Shown: positions 14,270 through 27,794 of the stretch, piece by piece
Layout: each line of letters starts with the position of its first letter
Numbering within the stretch: position 1 is the first letter of the stretch
NCBI GenBank assembly: GCA_030549335.1
Contig: CM060187.1
Coordinates: forward strand, 50,798,203-50,862,202
DNA: 64,000 nt
DNA from: Pontederia crassipes
Taxonomy: Eukaryota; Streptophyta; Magnoliopsida; Commelinales; Pontederiaceae
Direction: 5' to 3'
The notes under the pieces: model-generated
The model's database searches: none
The model's input: only the letters and a program-made list of their open reading frames with translations
What the model was told of the DNA's origin: nothing
Translations under genes and position numbers: made by a program

Positions 14270-15346
14270 AACTAACCAATCTCTTGCAAGCAGCAAGAGC
14301 AGGCTTATGCTTTGGCTAGGGACCAAACTCTTGATCTTAAGTAATTGTTGTTGATGATAGTGCCGCCGCCCCAGCCCTCTGTTGTTGACATTGTTGGTGT
14401 ATCGTCATTATACTACTGCAGAGTTGCTGGTGCAGTTAATTCTCAAGGGTGGCGGACAAACGAATGTAATAATTGAAAGCTAATACGCGTATATCGCGAA
14501 GGGCGAATCAATTTGATGATTTTTAGCTAATTATGATCGTTCAATTTTGAACGACACTTTTCAAGAAAATTTTCTCCGTCCGGAGTTCTATGTATCGAAA
14601 TATCTCCATGCAATTTAATAGATAACTTATATTTTTTTAAAAAAACTAATGTTGCACTATATGTCCTGCTCATATTTCTTCTCGCACGTCATCATTACCA
14701 ACCCCACTAGCGATGAGATGGTTTTTTTTTTTCTTCTTTTGCGTCCATGTTGAATGGATCGAATGTTGGAGAGCCAAAAATCACGTCTTTTGTCAAGAAA
14801 TATGTGCATTTGTGAGTTTAGCCTTGCTATAAAATGAATTTTTTGCTGAACATTATATTACTTTAGTGCGCAATTTGAATAAACTATTTATTACGATCTT
14901 GACCTATTGACTAATTTTGTAATAATCAATTATTGGAAAATATTTATTTCTCGTTTGCCTTTCTTAATTCTTAAGATAAAGGGAAAAAATTACGTGAATG
15001 AAAAGTAAATTCTACTTACAAAGTAGTTATATCTTTTCAAGTGAAATTTATTTAAGTTTTTTTTTGTAAACAATTATCATGGAGTGATGGGTTTTCATAT
15101 TTCATGACATCTTTATATTGTAGTGACAAAAATTTTGATATAACTACGTAAATGACAATTTTACTTAAATGAAAATTTTGACTTGATGATGTATGATTAC
15201 ATATTTACGTACTTCATAATCAATAATAATAAACAGAATATTTTATTACATCATAACTAATAATCCCATCCCCACCACCTTATAAAGAATAACTAGTTAT
15301 GGAAATTAACCATAACTTCCTCTCCATTACCTTATATTATAACTAT
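12000..15346. other. Upstream region of YUCCA and intergenic DNA
   Basis: There is no supported gene. A GC-richer patch at about 13400-13830 carries short repeated motifs such as GGTGACGACGTGCGA and GGTGACGATGTGCGA, and has open frames of low complexity only. A (CT)n tract lies at 14226-14269. The remainder is AT-rich. Cis-elements controlling YUCCA may lie in the first kilobase, but none can be named with confidence. Confidence 0.45.
14226..14269. repeat. (CT)n microsatellite
   Basis: CT dinucleotide run with a single TTT interruption. Confidence 0.95.
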
Positions 15347-16539
15347 CATTACAAGAAAATCGTGATTTTTCGATGGATAGTTTCCGACGGTTTAAAATCC
15401 GTCGCAATTTGCGACGGATTTTTCGACGGTTTCATTTCCGACGGATTTTTCGACGGTCATGACCGTCGGAAATAATTTTTATTATTATTTAATTTTTCGA
15501 TGATTAGGAACGTCAATATTTCTGACGGATATCCATCAGTCGCAATTTCCGACGAATTTTTCGACGGTCACGATCATCGAAAATAAAAAAATAAATTATG
15601 TAATTTGTTATATTATTATTTAATTTTTTGACGGATTTTTTGATGGTTACGACCGTCGGAAATAAAAAAATAAATTATGTATTTTTTATATTATTAATTA
15701 ATTTTTTGACGATTAGGAATGTCGATATTTTCGACGGATATCCATCTGTCGCAAAATTCGCCGCAATTTCCGACGGTCGTAACCATCGGTAAATGTATAA
15801 TAATATCATACGAGGAGTATTTTATTAATATAACTAGCGACGACTCAAACCGTCGTAATTACCGACGATTTCGATCGTCGGTAATGATTACCGACGGTTC
15901 AAATCGTCGGTAATTTTAAAAATAGTTAATATTTACGTTTTCGATGGCCGAGCCGTCGGTAATTAAAATTTCGTTACTCAACTTTTTTTTCTTTTCCCGT
16001 TTTCTCTCATCTTTTCCCCTTCTATATATTTCCTCCTCCTCTCCTCTCTCTCTCCTATCCCCTCTCTCTCTCCCCCTCTCCCTCTCCCTCTCTCGGTCCG
16101 CGCCGGCGACCCTCTCCCGCACCGGCGATTCTCTCCCGCGCCGGCGTCTCTCTCTTTCTCTCTCCGGTCGGATTCGTCGCCAGACGGTCGGATCCGAACA
16201 CCCGACGGCCGATCCGCCGGCGGCCCGGATCCAGCCCCCAGCGGCCCGGATCCGGCTCCGGCGGCCGAATCTGGCGCCAGGCGGCGGATCCGGCCCCAGC
16301 GGCCGGAGTTGGCCGCGGCCCGATCCGGCTGCTAATTTTTTTAATATTTAAAAAAATCTTTGTGACGGTTGCGACCGCCGAAAGATCGAAGGTTGCGAGG
16401 ACGGTTCTGACCGTCGATATTTGCGACAAATTTTTTTCGACCGTCGTAAATCGATTTGCGACGATCATTTTTCCGACGGATTGATTCCGACTGTAAAAAC
16501 GTCGGTTGATTACCGGTAATCAGCATTTTTCTAGTAGTG
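15347..16539. mobile_element. Non-autonomous CACTA (En/Spm) transposon
   Basis: The left end is CATTACAAGAAAA, and the right end inverted is CACTACTAGAAAAATGC, the hallmark CACTA terminus with one change on the left. The flanks are TAT at 15344-15346 and TAT at 16540-16542, the 3-bp target duplication expected for this superfamily. Both subterminal regions are packed with short direct and inverted copies of a GACGGTC/CGTCGGAAAT motif, the presumed transposase-binding repeats. The middle holds a CT-rich tract (about 16030-16100) and a GC-rich block (about 16100-16335). At 1193 bp it has no transposase gene. Confidence 0.93.
15365..15960. repeat. Subterminal CGTCGG/CCGACG repeat array of the CACTA element
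   Basis: Many near-copies of TTCCGACGGATTTTTCGACG and GACCGTCGGAAATAA occur in both orientations. A matching, shorter array lies at about 16360-16510 at the other end. Family knowledge says such repeats bind the En/Spm-type TNPA protein. That role is inferred here. Confidence 0.85.
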
Positions 16540-18091
16540 TATGTACCACCAACTTGTAACAAATATTACTACACCCATGGTAACTCCTCAGCTACCTTAT
16601 ATTATAGTTTATAACTAAAGCTATAAACAATTATCACGTTATTATATTTTAACATCGATCAACTTATAATTAATCACACATTATCATTTAAATTGAAGAT
16701 AGTTTTAAGCCGTGGAAAATATTAATTAATCCATTTCTCATCTATAAAAATAATATTTTAGCTTCTCTCTCTTTCCCCTTAACTTACGTAACCACCTCTC
16801 CACTCATTAGCTTCTCTCTTCTCCCTCACCACCTTTAAGTCCTTCCTATCTCATGACCTTAAATAACTTCCTCTCCATTAGATGAGACAATTAATAATAA
16901 CCTTCAACCTAACAATATAGTTATGATAATAAAATTGTACCTATATGCGCAAGTCAAAATAATACTAATAATATATTAACAATCATTCCTCTTGTACATT
17001 CATCATAACCCTAATCATTTGGTTTATAGAAAACTATTTTTTTAACACCTTCCTATTTAAGAATACATTCTCTCTTCAAATTTTTAGTGTGACCTTTTGA
17101 TATCAATATGATTTATTCAATATTTAGTTATATCAACAACGCTAAAGATTATTGGTCTCTTATAGTAAGGCTATGTAAAATTTGGAAAGTAAAAAATATA
17201 TATAAAAGATGAGGAGGGCTAATTAAGATATGATTTATGTTCCTCTATTTTTATATTTTAGCAAAATAATATTCCTACTATGATATGTTAAATAGTTTTT
17301 ACATCTCAAATTCTCAAGACAATCACCATTTCTCGATTTTTTTTATTATCCTTTGTTGTAATTTTGAAAATATCAATTTTTATGTAGTTGATTTTAATTG
17401 CATGTTATAGTTTTATGTTGACTTACATATCCACTACATTCATGACAAATATTCTTTTTCAGGTGACTAGACAATTTCTTGTCTGGGGAGGAGAGGACCA
17501 ATGTGTTACTATATGCACTTAATATTTCATCTTTATCTCAAAAATTTCTATTCATTAACAACACAAATCTCAATTGTAATTTATCTTTTCTTTGTTTTGC
17601 AATGACTTTCCTTATGCTAATAAATATAAAATATAATCAAATATTTTTTTATTTGTCTACGTTTTCTCCCTAAATTTCATAGTACTAAGCTGATTTTTAA
17701 CATAATACGTGTTAGAATTTTCTAACAAAATAAAGCTAAAAAAAGGTGAAACATTTTATGTGCATACTAATAATGTTTTTATTTAATCATAAATAGATAT
17801 TTTCTCTCAGTTACGAATTGATACAATGATAATTATGAAAACCTCTATCATTATTAGTCGATTTAAATTTAAATTTAAATAGATTGATATCCAAAGAAAA
17901 ATTACGAGGATTTGAAAATTTTAATGACGGCAAAAGAAAAGTTAGGTAATGCATTTGCTAAAGAATTTAATCATATGTCATTTATGACCAACTATATTTG
18001 AAAAAAGGTTCCTGTTTTTTAAGTCGGCTATGAGCATGATTTGAATTCATGTTGTCGATAAATAATTTTTTTTAGTAGTCACGTTTATTAA

Positions 18092-18130
<39 letters not shown>
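18092..18130. repeat. (TA)n microsatellite
   Basis: Alternating TA tract. Confidence 0.95.
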
Positions 18131-18133
<3 letters not shown>

Positions 18134-18258
18134 ATATCAAATTTTGATGAGTTTTGATTATACAAAACATTAAACTTATTTTTAATCGTGCAGATCTTCA
18201 CTAGTTAATTAATATGAGCACTCACATGGATTCGGATAAGTGGTAAGCGCCTTGTGGG

Positions 18259-18555
18259 GAAAAAAATAACATGAACGGTTTTATGAAATGACATATATAA
18301 TGTATATGTAATAAAGTTTATTGTATATGAATTCCCTATTTATTACTAAATGACTAAATTCTTTTGAGGATATTATTGTTAGTTTAGTTTATTTTTTCAA
18401 TATGCCATCATTTTAAAAGATTTGTCGTAAAAAATAACATGAACAATTTTGTGAAATGACATATATATATATCGCATTTGAATTCCCCATTTATTACTAA
18501 ATGTATTTGTTTTGAGGATATTGTAGTTTTTTTCAGTATGTCATCATTTTATAAT
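18259..18555. repeat. Degenerate tandem repeat, two units of about 165-170 bp
   Basis: AAAATAACATGAAC is followed by TGAAATGACATATA, then CCATTTATTACTAAATG, a TTTTGAGGATATT run, and a terminal ATGCCATCATTTTA-like segment. This series occurs once from about 18260 and again from about 18430, with small deletions in the second unit. Confidence 0.7.
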
Positions 18556-19135
18556 CACTTGTTTGAGGAGATTATAATTTTTTATTTTTCCTTTTGAATG
18601 GATAAATCTGATCACGAAATTGAAAACGTTATCGGATTCATCCTAAAAAATATTTATTTCTCAGATCTTCTCAAGCACGATTTAAGAATAAGGCATCTAT
18701 TGTTTTCTTTTAATCCAATAGTTTTCTTACCTCAATATTTTGTGATACGCTCAAACTTCATAATCAAATCACAAACAATGGTCGACATCTAAGCCAACAG
18801 GATGGTACAAGTACAACTAATCAATTTCTCTCTCTAATAATGAAGAATCCAAATAGAGTCTACAACAGCAAATAAGATTCCTAAGCTTATTTTGGAATAT
18901 CAAATAATACAACGCCCAACCTATAATGGCTTTTGCTAGATCTAGTCTCTAACAAATAGAAAAATCCTCCAAGAGGGCGGAAATGATGCCCAAAATTATG
19001 TAGAATGGTAGATGAACTACGAGTTACCCAAACACGGGGCGATTTTGCATGTTTCTTTTTCTAGTCCTCCATATTGGCCTATTGATAACCAATTTGAAGC
19101 ATATAGAGTATAACTCGAACACACATTATGTTCTT

Positions 19136-22100
19136 TTACTCTTTGAAATCGTCCTTGTCACTGGCAGGAATAGGTTTGTTCCTCCAGAAGACTGCAAGAG
19201 CACTTCCACCAAGCTGCCAAAAGGAAATGTAGTATGATCAGTTACAGCAAGAAATGCTGATTCATCGAAGGAAAACAAATTGAACTGGCGTTATATAATC
19301 CCTTCCCCCACTCTCTCATTGCTAAAGATGGACCCGTTAATACCTTGATTCAGTTAAACATTAATAAAAACAAAGCAGTCAGAACAAGATGTGAATGACA
19401 GGAGGCATATACCGCCATGGCGACGACGCTGACAGCTGAGGGGACAGCAACAAGAGGATTCGTGAAGTGCTTCTGGGCAAGCAAGAATCCAAGTGCAGAA
19501 CTCTGTTGAAAGAGGAGAAAGATAATTTAGCTGCTTTGTTCTTCCAAGCACCTAGCACCTTTACAGAATAACCTTTCCCATAGCTATGTAACAAGGAAAT
19601 ATGATCATGATGAACTGAAAGGCATGCAGTAAAAGACTGATTAAGCAAAACTACATTCTCTTTGCACAAATTCTTAGAACCGAAGCACTAAAAATTCGAA
19701 ACAACTTCGTAAATTGGTTCATTCCTTCCAACAAAAATTACAGAATATTTTGACATCATGAAAACCTTTTAAACATTCCACTGAATACAAAGCAAGTCCA
19801 AAACAACATATTGCATTGCCACAAATTAACTTACGAGTTCAAAACAACATATTGCACTGTCACAAGTATTTTATTGTTCTATTTGTTATTTTACCTGCAT
19901 CCCACATTCTATGGAAATTGTACGAGAAGTGGATTCCCCAAAAGAAGAAAATCTTGATAACCAGTAGCCAAGAGCAAATGCTGCAATATGTAGGAGAGCT
20001 ACAGGAATAACAAGCTGTGCACCTTGGGTCTTCAAGACATCTGCAACTTGCCCAATCTTGCAATACGTTGAAGAAACAAAATATTATTTTTCCATGACAG
20101 AAGTAGAAGTACCATATGACATTTAGATTCTCAGTTGTAAAGGAGAGAAGAAAATTCAAACAGAGATATTGTAGATGTTGCTTTGCAAGGAACAAAAGAC
20201 AAGAGGGTAGTTAGCTAAGACAAAAGAAAAAGTTCATTTAACAGAAAGTCACCATCAAAACTAAATCATGACCGTGACGTAATTCTAATGGTCACAAAAA
20301 TTTGTCTCTAAAATTTTGCTCTTATAATAGAGAGCTGTACAAATACTGAGTTCTGAAAAATGTGACTAAGGTTCCAAGAGGGAGTGCCACCAAAATTGAT
20401 TTCGCAAAATTCTCCACAACAAAAGAAATCTCTACAGCACCAATGCGAAGTTGTTTAGCACTTACAGGGCTTGCACAGAGCAATGTAGTAAGAAGAACAC
20501 CAATTAAAGGTGTGACTGTGATTATTTTCTCAGTGAACTTTGGGAAGTATTCATGCGAAAGAACTGCAAAATTAATAAACATTGCTCATGATCACAGTTT
20601 CCATGAGATATCAGTACTAGAAGAAGATGAGCCATAATTACTAAAGCTGAAAAGAAACTGTCCTACCTCCAACAATAGTAGGAACCAGAACAACTTGAAA
20701 GGTACTAATTGCCAATCCCTACAAAGATGAAGCAGAAATAATGTGATGCTTCGAAGTGAGATAATTCAAATCAGCACTTATGTTCTTACAGCTGCGTCGA
20801 CAGGGACAAGCTGACCAGCCAATAGCTTAGTAAGAAGAGGTGTCATGATTATAGCTCCAATTGTTGAGCAACTGAAAATTTCAAGACCCACAGTTATTTG
20901 TTGGCTTGTTTACTTTTGCAGCACCAAAAACTTTAAAAATGAAGAGTTAAAAAATCATCATGGAACTATCTTTTGGTACTCATGGTTCTGTACAAAGAAT
21001 AAAAAATACATTATGATGCATACTAAAAAACTGCTTACGTCGTCATGAGAACTGAAAGTGCAACATTTCCTTTGGATATGTAAGTTGCAACATTTGATGC
21101 TTGGCCTCCAGGGCAACATGAAACCAAAATAAGACCGGTTGCTAGAGGAGCAGATAATTTCAAGGTCTGTAATGAAGAAGGATATTCAATGGCACAATTT
21201 CAACATGGAAAACAAATAGGAACGAAAAATAAAAATCAAAGAAAGTGCATTGCTTAACATTCATACACCTAGCTAATTGAACTATGTCGAACATCTATAA
21301 TAGCTTTCAAACACTTTTTACAATATGCTATGGAGCCGTAATGAGCATAACTGAACGTTATAGCTGTTCTTGTGAAATTTGAAAATTAGTGAAAGTTTAG
21401 ATAACTTAAACCAACCCACTCCCCCAACCCAAGGGGAAAACTAGTGAAACTTTTGTTAGTGCAGTTTGAATTAATCATTGGTCATGAGAAATACAATAAA
21501 TAAATAAATCAAGAAAAAAAATATGGATATGATACTTTTTGTGATAACTTAATATTACCATCGCAATTACAAACCCCAGCATGGGCTTGATTAAATATTG
21601 AGCAAGAAATCCCACACCTACCTGAAAATTGACAAAACAAAACCCTGACATTAGTAAGTGGGACTAGCCTTTTTTACAATGTGGATTAGTCGAGAAACCT
21701 TACAGTCCAGGGGTTTCTCATGCATCTCCTGAAATCCTCAAATGTGAGTGTCAGACCCATGGAAAGCATAAGAAATCCCAGACCTACAGTAAAGAGGTCT
21801 GTCTCCAACCAAGTAACCTGAAGATGAAAACAGCTAATCAAGCAGCCAACAAATGTGTATCTAAAGTTCTGGTGGAAGCTTCCATAGCATATGAAGCAGG
21901 GGAATCAATTTCCAGTATGATGGAGTGAACAAAATTACCATAGATGGCTTGTAGATTCCAATGACTGTGCCAAGTATGACCTGAAAAAATGAATGACATG
22001 TGAGTTATTACTCAAAGTTCTGAAATCCCATCATCAGACACCAAAACCATTTCAATGCCAGTAATATAGATTGAAGAAACCTAAAGAAGTCATTAAGTTC

Positions 22101-23014
22101 ATATTACCCAAACTGGGAAAAGGGTTGTCAGTAGCTCCACTATCTGTTCATATCGACTCAATTGACCAGGAGCATTGTCCGGTATGTTACTGGAAATATT
22201 GGCTTCAGCTTTGCATAAAACTTGCCTACTCCTGAAATTACAGCATCCAATAGATAGTTTGTGGTGAGTTAGGTTCATACAGAAACAACTGTCGCGGCAT
22301 TGGTAACTTCATGAAACACCTATGCAGCCAATAGAAAGTTGCAAAATTTACAATTTAATAAAAAGAATATCCAGACACTTCCCCTCGAACAACTTATCCA
22401 TCTGCTCGTCATAAGTTTTAAATAATTATCATTTTATCAGACAGAAACAGGGCCATCCAATCTTCAGGTTTCTAAGATAATTTTCAATACAGCGGGCGAA
22501 GATTGCATAACTATGAAATGTATCTGAATCCTAACACACAACCGCATTCATATTATAACGACCGACGACGCGTCAGCAGCCTCAGTTCAAGAACAAAGAT
22601 GGACATTTTCCTTAACGCGGGACATAAAGTTACGACCTTTAATTTCTTGGAAAAGTAGCATAGGCAATAAAGTACACGATCATCTGAACAAAAGTGCGCT
22701 ATATAACTAACCTCAAAACTGGAGCGATTTGCAAAGCCATGGAGCAAGAAAGAGCAGTTGGCCTCGCGGCAATCCCACTTCCGGCCGGTGCTGATTCAGA
22801 AGCGCGCAAAACGTGAGCTTTATAAGAGATTGGAAAACAGAGCAGTATAAATATGGAGAGGGGGAGAGAGAGAGAGGTGCGTACCGATACCGAGGTGAGC
22901 AGGAGGAGGAGCGATAGACAGAGGAGGAAGAGGCGAGATGTGGTTTGCGCGACACAGGGCCTGGATGGGGCGAGATCTGCAGTCCATGTGGAGGAATCTG
23001 GAGATGGACGCCAT
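19136..23014 (-). CDS. BASS2: BASS2-type sodium/pyruvate cotransporter, chloroplast envelope
   Basis: BASS2 imports pyruvate into plastids together with Na+, feeding isoprenoid and other plastid synthesis. Thirteen exons on the minus strand are 23014-22885, 22790-22712, 22231-22108, 21980-21939, 21817-21704, 21621-21559, 21166-21039, 20871-20790, 20718-20667, 20563-20466, 20056-19895, 19502-19413 and 19213-19136. All use GT-AG introns and give 413 aa, close to the roughly 410 of known BASS2 proteins. Residues 1 to about 90 are Ser/Pro/Ala-rich, suiting a transit peptide. The rest is the hydrophobic SBF/BASS domain with the conserved runs [36 protein letters not shown] and the C-terminus [12 protein letters not shown]. 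The first true ATG in frame is at 23014. The frame is open a little further upstream but only with a GTG. No damage was seen. Confidence 0.95.
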
Positions 23015-26000
23015 GGCGCAGGAGGAGGAGGAGGAGGACACCGTCGGCTAGAAGCAAGAGCAGGGGATGCGTGAGATCAGGCGGGGAGGGGTTTGCGAAG
23101 AAAGAGGAGGGCCAAATCAGCAAAAGCAATGGCAAGCGATATTAACCCGGTAACAGTGGAGGAGGATAAATCATAAGTAGAAGGGAGTCATCGTTCTCAC
23201 TCTTTCATTTATTATTAGTATTATTATCATATGATGTTTTGTAGCCAAAACGGTAAAAAGAAAGAGAGCAGCAAATTGGGACTAGTTGTGGAGATAGCGA
23301 TGGGATGTGGTGGCGATGGGATTTTTGTGGCTGTGGTTTGGAGCTCCAGATTTCTAGGACCACACCGCCATCGCCAATCCCCCCCCCCCCCCCAGCTTCC
23401 AAGCTCCAACTTCCAACTTATTAGGGCTAATTCTTCAATTTCATTTTACTTATTTGATTTTTTTATACTTGTTGATTACCACATTGATTCTTAATACATT
23501 TATCATAATAATTATTATTTTTGTTTCTATCCATCAATCTTTTTTTATTTTTTTTTAAAAAAGATTTTCTTACAAAAGTATTTTATTCTAACTCATTTTC
23601 CCTTCCCAAAATACTGAAAACGTCATTTCCACTTCATAATACTTTTTTAAAATATTTTTTCTTTATCATGTATTTTGCTTTATTTATTCCTTATTTTATT
23701 TTTTATTCGCATTATGTTCGAATTCGTTCCTTTTAAAGTATCTTACTATTAAGACAATAAAAGATTTTGTTCTTGATATTCAAATTTATTTTTTTGGTGG
23801 GGATTTAATTTATTGTTATTTTGGAAATTTGATAGTTATTTAAAAATATAATGAAAGAATAAATTCGATATGTTTTGGAATATGTGAATCATAAATAGAA
23901 TGATATAAAAAAAATATTGGTATTAATCATCATAAAATTTCAAATTTATGTAACTATATTCCTTCTAAGTAAATTAATTGACTGATCATAACAGCATATT
24001 ATTTCTAGTAAAGAAAGGGTAAACTTTTTAAATGATAAATCATTTCATGCACCACTTACCATCTTGCTTAAAATGACTGTATAACCAAGAGATAACAAAC
24101 TTAACTTCCATAGTAAAAAATTTAAACTTAATTATATGGAGCGACGATTGTAGTTCGGACGTTAGACACACGACACTCCCACCCAGAAAAAGGTTGAAAA
24201 AGATTGATACATTGTGTCTTAGCCATGCCAAGCAACTTGTTAGCTACTACATCGGTCTATATCAACGATGCCTATAATTGAAGGCTTATCGTTTGATTGA
24301 AGGTCACAACTTTTGTGACCTGTCTCTCTCTTTCTCTCTCTCTCTCTCACACACACTCTCTCTCTGTGTGTGGTTTTGAGGAGCAACTTTGGTCATGGGC
24401 GTACATCTCGTGGCTGGCTCTCGTTTTGGCCCCGGAAGACGACGTCCGTACGGCAGAAAAGAGCAGCATTTGCAAGACAGAGATGAGCCAAAGCCAGCAA
24501 CGAGATGAGAGAGAAGTTAATGGATCCTAAGCCACACGTCCAACTGGTATATACTTGATTTCTTCCCCATTGATTCCACCAGCAATATATGGCTACAAAT
24601 TCATTGTTTTCTTCTTTTGGAGTCGTCCCTGTGTTTCCCTATGGTTGCATTGCATTTAACTTGCAGCATGTGATGTGTGAGAGAGAGAGGTGTTAGAACT
24701 TAGAAGTTAAAAGGTCTGATTTGTAATCCAAACCAGACTCAAATCTGTTCAAGTCCGACCAACTTTAGTCGGGTTTCAATTTAATTGTAAGAGTTATGCA
24801 ATCAGCTCAAACTCATGCGTTTTCTTAGACTTCAACTTTAATTCTCGTTCACGTATCTATTCACCTATCTCGATGAAAACGATGACTTGCTCAATCCAAA
24901 TGTGACCGAATTTAGGCGCTCCATTTTTGAAAATTGGAAAGGAAGTGGCATCATCTTTCTCTCTGCCCAAAGGATATGCCCATTCATCTTTTTATTTTTA
25001 TTTAATTTATACATACATACATAACATATATATGCCCAAATGAGATTAATTTATTTAATTTCCTTTATTCTATTTAGATATTTGACCGAGCCTAAAGATT
25101 CAAACTTTTGTCCTACTCTTAGCTCTAAAATCAGCATTTCAAATAGAATTTAATAATTCAATCATTAATTTTTTTGATAAAAAGAATGATTGAAAAACTA
25201 TTTCTCATAACCTTTAAGGATTCATGGTTAGCGATTTGTATTTTTTTTCCAATTTTACCCCATTTAAATGTATTATTTATTTCTCAACTTATCTTATTAT
25301 TTTTTAAGTTCTATTTAATTATATTTTTGTAATTAATTACAATTTTATTTATTTGTTATCAATAAATAACAATTAATAATTTCATATCATGTATGTTTTA
25401 TATAAAATTTATTGTCAATATACATATCTATATATTTTAATAAAAAATTAGTTGTAAGATTTTATTTTATTTATTTGAAATATAAATGATTTATTTATCG
25501 CATTATAATAAAAAAAATTTATAGTGCTTCAATTGAATTATATATTGAATTATGTTATTTTATATTTATTAGCTAATTTTATCACTAAGTTTATCAAACG
25601 CTTATTTGTTAATATCTTAAACAAATATTTAACTACTTTTCGTTATTAAATCACTATCTGCTTATCAAACATCTAATAATGTCAAATAAAGGCTTCATTC
25701 GATTTTCATCAGGTAGACTCGATTTCTAAATTTCGAGACGAGTTCATCTCAAATTGATCAATAATGAAATAGAGACTACCTATTATTTTGATTTAATTTA
25801 ATTTATATTTAATAAATAATTTCAAATAAAATAGATAAAATATTAATTAAAATTAATTTAAAAACTCTCATTTTATTGTTTATTATCAATAACATAATTT
25901 ATACATTATATATTTAAAAAACTATTATACAATATATAAATAATATGTACTTGGATATATTATAATATATATACACCATAATACTATAATTGATTTGCGA

Positions 26001-26640
26001 ATGAATCCGAGAATCCGTCCTAATCCGAGCGAATATGCTGGATTTTAATAGATTCCGAATATATTTCAAATCAATAATATTTTAAAAAAAATCGGAATTG
26101 AGTCATGGCGGGACAGTTGGGTAGGCATTGCAAACCTCTCTCTCTATAAATTGTTAGATGTTGGAGCCTGGAGGAAAAATTTTGCTTGATTCTGGCATGC
26201 CTTTGAGATGATAAATCCAGAGGCTTATATTGGGCCTTAGAAGGAGTCAAATCTTCTGGGCCTTATAACTGATGGGCTATATATCAATGTATCTTCATAT
26301 CTTAATTTTCTTTTATCTCAATCATTTAACGTAGTGTTTAAAAAGCACACCACAAACCAACAAGACTTGTTTCAGTAAGTATATTGAGTTGATGGTTGAG
26401 GCTAGAAGAAGTCCCATCACCCATTAGAGACGCATGGTATAGTTACACCATCCAAGGGGGGAAGCACACGAATTAAACAAAGTAATTTAAGATAATCTTT
26501 CAATAATAAATCATTATGTAAAGGGTGCCACGTTCATTTTATATAATTTGTTAAGGTACTAAATGTTAGAATGTGAAAAAGGAGATACTAACTTCAATAG
26601 AGAGTATATACTTTTAAAAAAAAGAGATATCATCTATTGA
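23015..26640. other. Intergenic region upstream of BASS2
   Basis: The first 150 bases hold the likely BASS2 leader. A 14-C run lies at about 23380-23393, and CT/GT-rich simple sequence at 24320-24372. From 24700 to 26100 the DNA is very AT-rich. No exon, RNA gene or clear transposon end could be supported. Confidence 0.5.
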
Positions 26641-27261
26641 TTAATAAACTAGAACAGTCTTGATACAAAATATTGGAGAGATCCCGCGGAGGATCAGACT
26701 AAAAAAAAAGGTCTTGATTAGAAGTTCAACCAAAATTTACCAAAAAATCTGCTGCCCGACTTGGATAAGACGCCAAGAAGTAAATTGGATTAGCATGGTC
26801 ATAATCTCTGTTACAATAGTTTTCATGCGCCAAGGAATAACATAAACTCTGTTCACGATCTGCACTAGGTTTGCCGAATCAGTTTCAATAATGATTGTCA
26901 ATAGGCCCATTTGAAGGCAACGTCTGATGCCAATGAGTACTCCCCAAACCTCGAGTCAGCAAGCCGCTTGACAACACCTACAATGAGAAAATGATCAGAG
27001 TAAGTACGAATAATGAATCCTGCTCCCTCGCCATGCTGAAGGAGTCGTTTGTGTTTGTGTTGATCTTAACACAGGATTCGAGGGGCTCCCCTCGGACCCA
27101 AATAGAATCTTGGAGGAATGTTGCCTCAGGGATGTGGATACTAGCATAATCATTATGCTAAGCCACGACCTTCTCCCAGACGACCTGCTGGGTTGCTCTA
27201 ATTGAGCGAAAGTGTGCATCATTTCGACACTGCAAAATACCCCAAGAAAGCAAAAGAAAAC
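26640..27261 (-). mobile_element. 3' part of a decayed LINE: RNase H domain
   Basis: Read on the minus strand the stretch gives, in shifting frames, LQCRNDAHFRSIRATQQVVW, then SCVKINTNTN, then a GLLTIIIETDSANLVQIV-like block, and finally RAADFLVNFG. This order (IW-xRN linker, KxN start, ETDS active-site region and the ADxLAxxG-like end) is that of the plant non-LTR retrotransposon RNase H domain that follows the zinc-binding domain. Several stops and frame changes interrupt it. Its upstream part lies beyond the Copia element, from 35065. Confidence 0.75.
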
Positions 27262-27572
27262 TGTTGGACGTGCGCAGATGGAAGCAGTTATGGTAACTAA
27301 GTGTGAGGGTAGTTACCTTAACCACGTATACTTCTATATATAAATATAGAAGTTGATTCACTTGTCATGTGAGTGGCTTATGTTACTTAGATGCATGCTG
27401 TCCGATACTTCTTCTTTTGTCATGTTTCTGTTGTAATCTATACCTACATTGGATTGTGACGTTGAAGTGATGTTCCATTCGTGATCATCATTCCGACTGC
27501 GATACAAAGACAACGTAAAAGAATCTTCGTATTTTCGCTGCAACTAGATTGATTTCTACATTAAAACCTTCA
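27262..27572 (+). repeat. 5' LTR of the Copia element
   Basis: A 311-bp terminal repeat, TG at the start and CA at the end. It matches 34742-35064 through most of its length. Confidence 0.93.
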
Positions 27573-27574
27573 AC

Positions 27575-27586
27575 TGGTATCAGTGT
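27575..27586 (+). other. Primer-binding site of the Copia element
   Basis: TGGTATCAG, two bases after the 5' LTR, matches the end of initiator methionine tRNA (canonical TGGTATCAGAGC), the usual primer of plant Copia elements. Confidence 0.85.
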
Positions 27587-27794
27587 CAAAATGGTTCTTT
27601 TCGTTATATATATTTTTTAATTATTACAGGATTATGCAAAAATAAAGTTTTTTGCACCTTTGATTATATGACCATAATCAAAGAATAAAAAAAATCAAAC
27701 TTTTTTGTTATCCATCATGTACTAATTTTTAACAGAGATTTTGCTACAGAATTTTAATACAATCTTCTCCCGTATTTTTTTTTAAAAAAGAAAA

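Larger units (their letters stand above)
16540..19135. other. AT-rich intergenic DNA
   Basis: No gene or transposon terminus was recognised apart from the tandem repeat and microsatellite listed separately. Short open frames such as 17479-17673 and 18598-18792 lack recognisable domains. Confidence 0.5.

Noticed and set aside
23014-23041. Earlier start for BASS2 at 23041
   Set aside because: That codon is GTG. The first in-frame ATG is at 23014 and opens a plausible transit peptide.
24301-24321. Perfect 9-bp palindrome AGGTCACAA-CTT-TTGTGACCT
   Set aside because: It is short, stands alone and has no gene context to give it meaning. Expected by chance at this scale.
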